Under the pieces are notes generated by a model. The model had not been told where the DNA came from and made no database searches. It saw only the letters and a list, made by a program, of their open reading frames with translations. Position numbers and translations under genes: made by a program. 64,000 nucleotides of DNA. It comes from Lentzea albidocapillata (lineage in GTDB: Bacteria > Actinomycetota > Actinomycetes > Mycobacteriales > Pseudonocardiaceae). Shown piece after piece: positions 1 to 8,400 of the stretch (its first letter is position 1; each line of letters opens with the position of its first letter). The stretch lies in contig NZ_JOEA01000002.1 of NCBI RefSeq assembly GCF_000719115.1, positions 62,001 to 126,000 of the forward strand, read 5' to 3'.

Positions 1-1
1 G

Positions 2-1702
2 CTGGAGATGTACCGGACGCTGCTGGCCGACCGGCGGGTGCTGGTCGTGCTGGACGACGCGGCCACCGAGGGGCAGGTCCTGCCATTGCTGCCGGGCAGC
101 AGCACGTGTGCGGTGGTGGTGACCAGCCGGTCGCGGCTGACCGGTCTTCCCGGTGCCCGCCAGGTCGAGCTGGACGTCCTCGACGCCGGACAGTCGCTGC
201 GGCTGCTCGGCCTGGTCGTCGGGGAACACCGGGTGGCCCGCGAGCCCGAGGCCGCCGCGGCACTGGTGCGCACCGTCGGCGGACTGCCGCTGGCGTTGCG
301 GATCATCGCCGCCCGGCTGGCCGCTCGTCCACATTGGACGCTCGCGTCGATGGTGCTCCGGCTCGCGAGCGAGCGGCACCGGCTCGACGAGCTCGCCCAC
401 GGCGAGCTGACCATCCGCGCCAGCCTCGGGCTGACCCACGACGGCCTCGACCGCCGGTCCCGGTTGTTGTTCGGGCTGCTGAGCCTGACCGACGGGCCCG
501 TCGTCCCCGGCTGGGTCGCGGGCGCGGTCCTCGACGACGACCGGCCGTTCCCGTCGGACCTGCTCGAACCACTGGTCGACGTGCAGGTGCTCGACGTGGT
601 CTCGGTCGAGCCGACAGGCGAGTTCCGCTACCGCTACCAGGACATCCTGCGCCTGTTCGCCAGGGAGAAGGCGGAGCAGGAGATCCCCGCCGCCGACCGT
701 GCCGCCGCGGTGTCCCGTCTGCTCGGCGGGTGGCTCGCACTGGCCGAGCAGGCGCACCGGAGCGTCTACGGCGGTGACTACACCGTTCTGCACGGAACCG
801 CGCCGCGCTGGCGGCCCCCGGCCGGCCCCGGTGACCCCTTGGAGTGGATGGACGGCGAGCTGGAGAACCTGTGCGCGGCCATCCACCAGGCGGCCGCCGC
901 CGGTCTGGACGAGCTGTGCTGGGACCTGGCGGTCACCTCGGTCACCCTGTTCGAGTCGCGCGGCTACCTCGACGACTGGGAGCGGACCCACGCCGAGGCC
1001 CTGGCCGCCGTCCGCGCGGCAGGCAACACCCGCGGCACCGCGGCGGTCCTGAGTTCGCTGGGCACCCTCCACATCAACCGCGGCCGCCTCGACTCCTCCC
1101 GAGGCGCCCTGCTCCCGGCCGCGGAGCTGTTCGAGGAGCTGGGCGACGTCCACGGCCTGGCCCTGTGCCACCGCGACCTGGCACTGATCGCCCGCAACAC
1201 CGGCGACGACACCACCGCCCTGAGCCTGTACGACCGCTCCCTCTCCGGCTTCACCGAGGTCGACGACATCGTGGGCCGCGCGATCGTCCTCACCCAGCGT
1301 GCCCTCATCCTGGCCACGAACGGCGAGATGGCCCAGGCCCGCACCGATCTCGCCGAGGCGATGGCGGTCCACGAGTCCGTCGGCTACACCGGAGGCGCCG
1401 CCCGCACGCTCAACCGAATCGGCCAGGTCCAGGCCATGGCGGGCGAACACACCGCCGCCACCACGACCATGCGCCGCGTCCTGGACATGGTGCGCGACAC
1501 CCGCGACGTCATCGGCGAAGGCCAGCTCCTGCGCAACCTGGGCCAGGTGAGCGCCGCCGCCGGTCGTTACGCCGAAGCCCGCACCTATCTCGAGCAGGCG
1601 CTCTCCATTCGGGAACGGATACTGGACCGCACCGCCGCGACCACGATCCGCGCCGAACTGGCGGCCCTGCCCGGACAGGAGGCCCTGGTCCCGACCGGCT
1701 GA
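2..1702 (+). CDS. AfsR/SARP-family regulator, C-terminal part (5' end outside window)
   Basis: The reading frame is open from the window edge, so the true start lies upstream. What remains is about 566 residues: the end of an NB-ARC ATPase domain (VLVVLDDA, VVVTSRSRL and GLPLALRI are typical sensor and GxP motifs), a winged-helix-like region with FRYRYQDILRLFAREKA, then TPR-type helical repeats from about residue 290 to the end. AfsR-like proteins are ATP-dependent transcriptional activators; the N-terminal DNA-binding domain and the P-loop are not in the window. The gene converges on the thioesterase gene with a 22 bp gap and borders the NRPS locus, so it is a plausible pathway-specific activator (inference). 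The SARP protein encoded at 39976 has the same architecture in full. Confidence 0.85.
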   Translation: MEMYRTLLADRRVLVVLDDAATEGQVLPLLPGSSTCAVVVTSRSRLTGLPGARQVELDVLDAGQSLRLLGLVVGEHRVAREPEAAAALVRTVGGLPLALRIIAARLAARPHWTLASMVLRLASERHRLDELAHGELTIRASLGLTHDGLDRRSRLLFGLLSLTDGPVVPGWVAGAVLDDDRPFPSDLLEPLVDVQVLDVVSVEPTGEFRYRYQDILRLFAREKAEQEIPAADRAAAVSRLLGGWLALAEQAHRSVYGGDYTVLHGTAPRWRPPAGPGDPLEWMDGELENLCAAIHQAAAAGLDELCWDLAVTSVTLFESRGYLDDWERTHAEALAAVRAAGNTRGTAAVLSSLGTLHINRGRLDSSRGALLPAAELFEELGDVHGLALCHRDLALIARNTGDDTTALSLYDRSLSGFTEVDDIVGRAIVLTQRALILATNGEMAQARTDLAEAMAVHESVGYTGGAARTLNRIGQVQAMAGEHTAATTTMRRVLDMVRDTRDVIGEGQLLRNLGQVSAAAGRYAEARTYLEQALSIRERILDRTAATTIRAELAALPGQEALVPTG

Positions 1703-1724
1703 CCGTCGGTGCGGGTTGGCCGGA

Positions 1725-2492
1725 TCACGAGACCCCGGCGGGGACGGACTCCAACGCCGGGATGAACCGGGGCAGCGACCGCCACACCTCCTCGGTGTAG
1801 AAGTGCCCGCCCGGCAACTCCACGTGCCGGTACTCGCCGCCCGCCAGCGCCCGCCACTGCGCCGCCGTGTCCGCGACGATCACGTCGTCGCCGGCCCCCG
1901 TCAGCACCTGCAGCGGCACACCGACCCTGGTCCCGTCCGTGTAGGCGAACGTGTCCCGGACGCGGATGTCGGCCCGCATCAGCTCCAGCGCCATCTCCCG
2001 CAGCTCCTCGTTGCCGAGGACGTAGTCCGCGAGCAGCCCGTTGACCGTCATCCACGACAGCAGGCCCGCGTCGGTGTCGCTCTGCGCGGGGAACATGTCG
2101 CGCGGCGTCAGTCCCCGGCTCGGCGCGTTGGCCGACGACACCACCAGGGCGTCCGGGGTGCGCCCGCCGGCCCGCTCGATCCTGGCGGCCACGTCGAACG
2201 CCATCCACCCGCCCATGCTGTGTCCGAAGAGGACGTACGGCCGGGTCGCCGCCGCGAGCACGGCCTCGGTGGCGTCGGCCGCCAGCGCCTGCCAGTCCTC
2301 GGCGTGGTCCTCCAGGAACCGCCCGTCGCGCCCCGGGTAGCAGATCGCGGCGAGTTCCACGTCGGCCGGCAGGACGTCGGCCCAGGGCAGGTACGGTCCC
2401 GCGCCGCCGCCGCAGAACCCGAGGCACACCAGCGACCGCGCGGCCTCCGGCTTGCGGCGGGGGCGGACCACCACGTTGTCGATGTTGTCCAC
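1725..2492 (-). CDS. Type II thioesterase (alpha/beta hydrolase), NRPS-associated
   Basis: A 255-residue thioesterase of the size usual for external NRPS/PKS editing enzymes. The nucleophile elbow is GHSMGG (Ser about 92), with a later Asp in TGAGDD and a His in ELPGGHFYT completing the triad. The start is taken as GTG at 2492 because GGAGGAACA lies just before it; a longer frame to ATG 2534 has no such site. It is the last gene of the leftward operon, 58 bp after the A-T didomain gene. In the family, type II enzymes remove wrong acyl groups from carriers, or release or shuttle an amino acid modified on a dedicated carrier (as with NikP2). The second role suits its position beside an A-T didomain and an oxygenase, but that is inference. 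Confidence 0.9.
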   Translation of the reverse strand: MDNIDNVVVRPRRKPEAARSLVCLGFCGGGAGPYLPWADVLPADVELAAICYPGRDGRFLEDHAEDWQALAADATEAVLAAATRPYVLFGHSMGGWMAFDVAARIERAGGRTPDALVVSSANAPSRGLTPRDMFPAQSDTDAGLLSWMTVNGLLADYVLGNEELREMALELMRADIRVRDTFAYTDGTRVGVPLQVLTGAGDDVIVADTAAQWRALAGGEYRHVELPGGHFYTEEVWRSLPRFIPALESVPAGVS

Positions 2493-2550
2493 TGTTCCTC
2501 CTGGTGGTGTGGCCCGGAACGTCGCCGGGGGCATTCGCGGTCAGACGGCC

Positions 2551-4224
2551 CTAGACGCGCAGGGACTCGACGTGCCGGGCGAGGTCGGTCAGCCGGGGGT
2601 GGCGGTAGACGTCGCGGGCGGACATCTTGAGGCCGAAGGTCTTCTTCACCTTCGACACCACCCGCAGCGCGACCAGGGAGTGGCCGCCGAGGGCGAAGAA
2701 GTCGTCGTCAGCGGACACCGAGTCGCGGCCGAGGACCTCGGCCCACACCTGGGCGATGAACCGCTCGAACTCGCCCTCCGGGGCGGTGCCCGCGGTGACG
2801 GGCGGCGCGGGCAGGGCGGCGGTGTCGAGCTTGCCGCCCGGAGTGAGCGGCAGCGCGGCGACCTCGACGAACGCGGCCGGGACCATGACCTCCGGCAGGG
2901 ATGCCGCGGCGTGCTCGCGCAGACTCTCCACGCCCGCCAGGCCCGAGGGCACGTAGTAGGCGACGGGCTGGCCCGCCAGGTCGTCACGGACGACCACGGC
3001 AGCGGCGGCGACAGCGGGGGAAGACCGCACGACGGTCTCGATCTCGCCCAGCTCCACCCGGTGGCCGCGGATCTTCACCTGGCGGTCGGCGCGGCCGTGG
3101 AACTCGAGCAGGCCGTCCGCGGTGCGGCGCACCAGGTCACCGGTGCGGTACATGCGCGCACCCGGCTCGCCCGAGGGGTCCGGCAGGAAACGGGCACCGG
3201 TCAGGCCGGAGCGGCCGAGGTAGCCGTGGGAGACACGAGGGCCGGCGATGTACAGCTCGCCGATCTCGCCGTCGGGGACCTCGCGCAGTGAGGAGTCGAG
3301 CACCAGGAGCCTGTTGCCGGGCAACGGTTCGCCGATGCCCGGGTGATCGCCCTCGACCACGGCGACCGTCGCGTCGACGGTGCACTCGGTCGGGCCGTAG
3401 AGGTTGAACGCCTCCACGGTCCCGGCGCCGGCCAGTTCCCGCCACACCGGCACGCTGATCGGCTCACCGCCGATGAACAGGCGCAGCCGCCTGCCGTCGG
3501 AGCGTGCGGGCAGCAGGTGCTCCCGCAGCATCTCCCAGTGCGTGGGCGTCATGTCCACATCGGACACACCACACTCGTCCAGCCACGCGGTCAGCTTGGC
3601 GGGCTCGGTGCGGTGCGCGTCCTCCAGGACCACGATCGTGTCGCCGCGGCAGACCCTGGCCCACTGCTGCACGGACGCGTCGAAGGACACACTGGCGTTC
3701 CACGCCACGACCCGAGGCTCGGCCGCGTACACGGCCATCTGCTCCAGACCGTCCACAAGGGACGCAACGCCGCCGCGGGTGGCCTGTACCCCCTTGGGCA
3801 GGCCGGTGGAGCCGGAGGTGTAGATCACGTAGGCGGCGTCGCCGGCCGACACGGCGACGTCGGTGTGTGCGGCGGCATCGCGAGTGCCGGCCAGATCCTC
3901 CGGCGCCACGGTCGTGCGCACGGCGGCGTCGGTGGCCATGTGGGCCAGGCGGTCGGCGGGGTAGGCCGGATCGAGCGGCACGTACGCCGCCCCGGCCCGC
4001 CACACCGCGAGCAGCGAGACAAGGAGTCCGCTGCCGCGCGGCACACTCACGCCCACGCGGTCGCCACGGCGCACCCCGCGGGCGGCGAGCACGGCGGCCA
4101 GCGCGGCCGTACGGGCTTCCAGTTCGGCGAACGTCAGCGCGCCCGCGGTGTCGCGCACGGCGATCCGCTCGGGCGCGGTCCGCACGACGTCGTGGAAGCG
4201 GGACAACAGGTCCCGGCCCGTCAT
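2551..4224 (-). CDS. Stand-alone NRPS adenylation-thiolation (A-T) didomain, possibly Gln/Glu-activating
   Basis: The 557 residues hold an A domain (about 10-470; A3 motif YTSGSTGLPKG near 137, NLYGPTE core, FHGRADRQVKIRGHRVELGE, PGGK lysine) and a carrier domain (LGGHS, phosphopantetheine Ser about 516). There is no condensation or thioesterase domain. Manual alignment to PheA gives the ten-residue pocket code DAQDIGLVDK, close to the glutamine code DAQDLGVVDK as I recall it; this is provisional. The start ATG 4224 overlaps the oxygenase stop by 4 bp, so the two are translationally coupled. The likely role is to load an amino acid onto its own carrier so that the neighbouring oxygenase can act on the tethered residue, which is then handed to the main NRPS by transfer or thioesterase release. 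Which NRPS site receives it is not shown. Confidence 0.92.
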   Translation of the reverse strand: MTGRDLLSRFHDVVRTAPERIAVRDTAGALTFAELEARTAALAAVLAARGVRRGDRVGVSVPRGSGLLVSLLAVWRAGAAYVPLDPAYPADRLAHMATDAAVRTTVAPEDLAGTRDAAAHTDVAVSAGDAAYVIYTSGSTGLPKGVQATRGGVASLVDGLEQMAVYAAEPRVVAWNASVSFDASVQQWARVCRGDTIVVLEDAHRTEPAKLTAWLDECGVSDVDMTPTHWEMLREHLLPARSDGRRLRLFIGGEPISVPVWRELAGAGTVEAFNLYGPTECTVDATVAVVEGDHPGIGEPLPGNRLLVLDSSLREVPDGEIGELYIAGPRVSHGYLGRSGLTGARFLPDPSGEPGARMYRTGDLVRRTADGLLEFHGRADRQVKIRGHRVELGEIETVVRSSPAVAAAAVVVRDDLAGQPVAYYVPSGLAGVESLREHAAASLPEVMVPAAFVEVAALPLTPGGKLDTAALPAPPVTAGTAPEGEFERFIAQVWAEVLGRDSVSADDDFFALGGHSLVALRVVSKVKKTFGLKMSARDVYRHPRLTDLARHVESLRV

Positions 4225-5261
4225 CGATCCTCTCCGCTCACCGGGGTCGCCGACGGGGCGACGGTGGGGGCGCAGTCCAGTACGGAGACCGGCTCGCCCA
4301 TGGCGACGACGATCTTGCGGTCGCCGCGGAAGGGGTCCCGGCCGTGCGTGGACAGGATGTTGTCGACGAGGAGCAGGCCGCCGCGCTCCCAGCGACGGCG
4401 GGTGGTGGCAGCGTCGTAGGCGGCCTGGATGGTGGCGAGCTCCTCGCGGCTGAGCGCGGTGCCGTCACCGAAGGCGGTGTTGAACGGCAGGTCCTCGGCG
4501 CCGAGCTCGTCGACCAGCGCGTCACGCAGCTCCTCGTCCAGCGCCCACTCGTTCCAGAACGCCATGTGGTTGAACCACACCTCGGCACCGGTCACCGGGT
4601 GCGTGATGATCCCGGGGCGGAGCTGGGTGGTACGCAGGTGGCCGTCGGACTGCCACTGGCAGGAGACCAGGTTCTCCGCGCCATAGGCCTCCACCTCGTC
4701 CTTTGTGGACGCGGCGAACGCGGTCTGCCACGACGTGGAGATGTGCTCGGAGTAGCTGCGGTTGAGCAGCCAGCCGACCGAACGCATCTTGGCCACCAGC
4801 TCCGCCGGCAGCGACGCGAGCACCTTGCGGCAGTCGGCCACCGGGGTCGCGCCGCCCTCCGGCGGGGCGATCAGGCAGGCGAACATGAGCAGACCGGGGA
4901 AGGTCAGGGTGTAGCTGTTCTCGTTGTGCATGTGGATCGGCTGCGCGGCGGGCAGGTCGGTGGAGGAGAACACACCGTTGCCGAAGTCGCTGCGCGGGGT
5001 GGCCTTCTCCCGATACGGGGTGCGCTCGGGCATGAGCGTGTCGCGCACCAGACCGAAGTCGTCGACGTCGTGCACGGGCAGGCCGCGCACGTACACCGCG
5101 GCGTGCTCGTGCAGCAGACCACGCAGGGCGTCGGCGTTGGCCCGCAACCACTCCGCGGCCTGCTCGATCGAGTGCACGTCCTCGGCGTCGACGGTGGCAG
5201 GCGCGCCGGGCTCGATCGTGCACGGCAACGGCGTCGTTCCTGACAAAGCAGTGGGGCTCAT
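4221..5261 (-). CDS. TauD/SyrP-type Fe(II)/2-oxoglutarate-dependent oxygenase
   Basis: A 346-residue protein with the HxE iron-binding motif at H112-N113-E114 (IHMHNENSYT), a distal His about 306 in STHGRDPF, and Arg 312/315 suited to binding 2-oxoglutarate. SyrP-like members of this family hydroxylate amino acids held on carrier proteins, usually at C-beta. The gene is first in the leftward operon and overlaps the A-T didomain by 4 bp, so the expected substrate is the aminoacyl group on that didomain (perhaps Gln or Glu; inference). The ATG at 5261 follows AGAGAGGAAAG. It is transcribed away from NRPS1 from the shared 190 bp intergenic region. The final position and stereochemistry of oxidation, or a desaturation or halogen-like outcome, cannot be read from sequence; the HxE rather than Hx(G/A) argues against a halogenase. 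Confidence 0.88.
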   Translation of the reverse strand: MSPTALSGTTPLPCTIEPGAPATVDAEDVHSIEQAAEWLRANADALRGLLHEHAAVYVRGLPVHDVDDFGLVRDTLMPERTPYREKATPRSDFGNGVFSSTDLPAAQPIHMHNENSYTLTFPGLLMFACLIAPPEGGATPVADCRKVLASLPAELVAKMRSVGWLLNRSYSEHISTSWQTAFAASTKDEVEAYGAENLVSCQWQSDGHLRTTQLRPGIITHPVTGAEVWFNHMAFWNEWALDEELRDALVDELGAEDLPFNTAFGDGTALSREELATIQAAYDAATTRRRWERGGLLLVDNILSTHGRDPFRGDRKIVVAMGEPVSVLDCAPTVAPSATPVSGEDR

Positions 5262-5451
5262 CGCACTTTCCTCTCTGCTGGCGTGGTGCCGACGCTAGGG
5301 ACGCCGTGAACCCTTGTGCGGCAGGCGGTGCGGCAGCTGCTGGGGCAGGTGGCTGCTTCCGCCAAGGTGCCGCCCGACCTGCCGATCCGGCCGTCGTCGC
5401 GCGCCTAGCTTTCGACTCGAACGTCCACCGCGCACCGATCCGGAGGGTGAC
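5262..5451. promoter_or_regulatory. Divergent intergenic promoter region with three 12-bp-spaced GGCAG repeats
   Basis: This 190 bp region separates the oxygenase operon (leftward) from the NRPS operon (rightward) and must hold the promoters of both. GGCAG occurs at 5320, 5332 and 5344, exactly 12 bp apart, and the units share a GGCAGsTGsTG-like pattern. Iterated direct repeats about one helical turn apart are the usual operator form for AfsR/SARP regulators, and an AfsR-like gene sits about 3.6 kb away. Binding is inference. No convincing -10/-35 pair stands out. GGAGGGTGAC just before 5452 is the NRPS1 ribosome binding site. Confidence 0.5.
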
Positions 5452-8400
5452 ATGTCGCTGCACGAGGAGGTCGGCCGCATCGCGTCCGCCGCACCGGATC
5501 GCACCGCGGTGCGATCCGGGGGGCGGTCGACCGGCTATGCGGAACTCGACCGGCTGGCAGGCGCGCTGGCAGCGGAACTCGCCGGCGCGGGGCTGCGCCC
5601 CGGCGGCGTCGTCGCGGTGCGCAGCCGTTCGCGGTCGGACTACGTGACCGCGATGCTCGCCGTGTGGCGCGCGGGCGGCGCGTACCTGCCGCTCGACCCC
5701 GAAGCCCCCGCAGGACGCACCGAGGACATGCTCGACGACGCCGGCGCGACCCTGCTCGTCGAGGACGGCGCGGTCCGCGAGACCGGAGTCGCCGACCGCG
5801 GCGCGACGGCCGGCCTGGCCTACCTGATCTACACCTCGGGCACCACCGGCCGTCCCAAGGGTGTCGCCGTCGGCCACACGGCCCTGGCCGCGCACGTCCC
5901 GGCCGTCGCGGAGCGCTTCGGGATCACCGGCCAGGACGTGGTGCTGCAGATGGCGGGCCCGTCGGTCGACGTCGCCGTCGAGCAGGTGCTGACCGCGCTC
6001 GCCGCCGGCGCGTGCCTGGTGCTGCCCGAACGGCCGTTGCTGTCGGTCGACGAGCTGCTGCGCCTCATCGAGGACGAGCGGGTCACCGTGGCCAACCTCC
6101 CGGCGGGCTACTTCCACGACTTCGCCGCCGCTGTGGACCGGGTGCCGCCGTCGCTGCGCCTCATGGTCTCCGGCAGCGACCGGCTGTCCCCCGCCGCGGC
6201 GGCCGAGTGGACCCGGCGCACCGGGGTGCGGCTGCTCAACGCCTACGGACCCACCGAGACCGTGATCACCGCGACCGTGCACGAGACGGCAGGGGAAACC
6301 GGTTCGGTACCCATCGGCACACCGGTCGGCGGACGGCGCGCGCACGTCCTCGACGGCCTGCGCCCGAGCGTGGAGGGCGAGCTGTACCTCGGCGGCCCCG
6401 AGCTGGCCGTCGGCTACCTGGGCAGCGCGGCGCAGACGGCGGCCCGCTTTCTGCCCGACCCGTCCGGCCCGCCGGGGTCGCGCATGTACCGCACGGGCGA
6501 CACCGTCCGCCGCCGGCCCGACGGCGTGCTCGACTTCGTCGGCCGCGGCGACGACCAGGTCAAGGTCCGCGGCTACCGGGTGGAGCTGGGCGAGGTGCAG
6601 CACGCCCTCGCCGCGCACCCCTCCGTCGAGACCTGCGCGGTCGTCCCGCACGGCACCGGCCTCGCCGCCTACGTCACCGGCGCGGTGGACACCGCCGAGG
6701 TGCGCGACTTCCTCGCCCGGCGACTGCCCTCGCACATGGTTCCCGCCTCGGTCACCACACTCGACCGGCTGCCCCTCACCGACGGCGGCAAGGTCGACCG
6801 CGCCGCGCTGCCCTCCCCTGCCTCAGCACCCGCCCCCGCGGCCGGGGACGACGCACCCCGCGACCACACCGAGCAGTTGCTCGCCGGGATCTGGGCCGAC
6901 GTCCTGGGGGTTCGCCAGGTCGGCCCGCACGACAACTTCTTCCACCTCGGCGGCGACTCGCTGACCGCAGTCCGGGTCGCGAGCCGCGTGTTCGAGGCGT
7001 TCGGCCCGGTCTCTCCGTACCTGGTCTTCGAGGCCCCCACGCTCGCCGGGTTCGCCGCCGCGCTGCGCGCCGGTTCGGCACCCGCCCGGCCCGGCCCGGT
7101 CGCCCGATCCGGCGCCCCCACGCCGTTGTCGCGGTTCCAGCGCGGCCTGTGGCTGCGCGAGTGCTGGGAGCCCGGCGGCTCGATCTACAACGTGCCCTGG
7201 CTGTTCCAGTTCAGCGGCCCGCTCGACACGGCGGCGTTGCGCCGAGCCCTTCAGGCGGTGGCCGACAGGCACGACGCGTTGCGCTCCACCGTCGGCACGG
7301 ACGGCGACATGGCGCCGGTGCTGGTCGTCCACGACCACGTCGAGGTCCCGTTCACCGAGACCCACGGGGAGCTCGAGGAGCAGGTCGCCGCCGTGGCGCA
7401 GCTCCCGTTCGACCTCGCAGAAGGGCCACTGCTGCGCGCCCGCCTGGTCCACACCGGCCCCGGCGAGGCGACCCTCGTACTCGTCGTGCACCACATCGTC
7501 TGGGACGAGGGGTCGCTGCGGGTGCTCGACCGTGAACTCCGCGAGTACTACCTCGCCGCCGTCGAGGGCCGGGTGCCCCGCCTGCCCGAGCTGGCCTTCC
7601 AGTACAGCGACTACACCCGATGGTCCACAGAGGACTCTTCCGAGTCCGATGTGGACTACTGGGCCGAGCACCTGCGCGGCGCACCGTCGACGCCCGCCAT
7701 CCGCCCCGACCGCGACGGCACCGCGGGCACCGGGCGCGGCGGGGTCCTGCCCTTCGCCTTCGACCAGGAACTGGCCGAAGGGGTGCGGGCCCTCGCCCGC
7801 GCCGCCGGCGCCACCCCGTACCTCGTCCTGCTGGCCGCCCTCGTCGAGGCGCACCGGCGCCGCGGGGTCGGCGACGTGGTGATCGGCACCCCGGTCAGCG
7901 TCCGCGACCGCGCCGAACTCGACGCGCTCGTCGGCTACTTCATCAACCTCGTCCCGCTGCGCTTCCGGCCTGACGGGGAGGAACTGACCGGCCGCGACCT
8001 GCTCGACCACGTGCGTTCGGTGGCGCTGGACGGTTTCCGCCACCAGGGCGTGCCGTTCGAGGAGATCGTCGCCGCGACCTCCGGCGAGCGCAGCGGTGCG
8101 GGCACTCCCCTGTTCCAGCTGGTCTTCGAGATGCACACCGCCGACGCCGGGACGGCCCCGTACGGCGCGGTCGCCGTCGAGAAGCGGTTGCACGCCAACG
8201 AGTTCTCCCGGTTCGACCTGTCCTGGTCGGTCGAGGACGACGGAGCCGGCTTCCACGGCCGCGTCGAGTACGCCGCCGACCTGTTCGAGGCCGCCACCGC
8301 CGCGGCGCTGAGCGCGCAGTGGCGGGCGGTGGTCGAGGAACTGGTCGCCGACCTCGACGCGGAGCTGCCCGCCGTGGCCGAGCCCGCCGACATCGACACC

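Noticed and set aside
4221..5261. Non-heme iron halogenase
   Set aside because: Halogenases lack the carboxylate of the facial triad; here H112-N113-E114 keeps a Glu, so hydroxylation is expected.
5314..5451. A 46-residue N-terminal extension of NRPS1 in frame (Arg/Cys-rich)
   Set aside because: It has no A-domain homology, lies in the divergent promoter, and GGAGG lies directly before ATG 5452.
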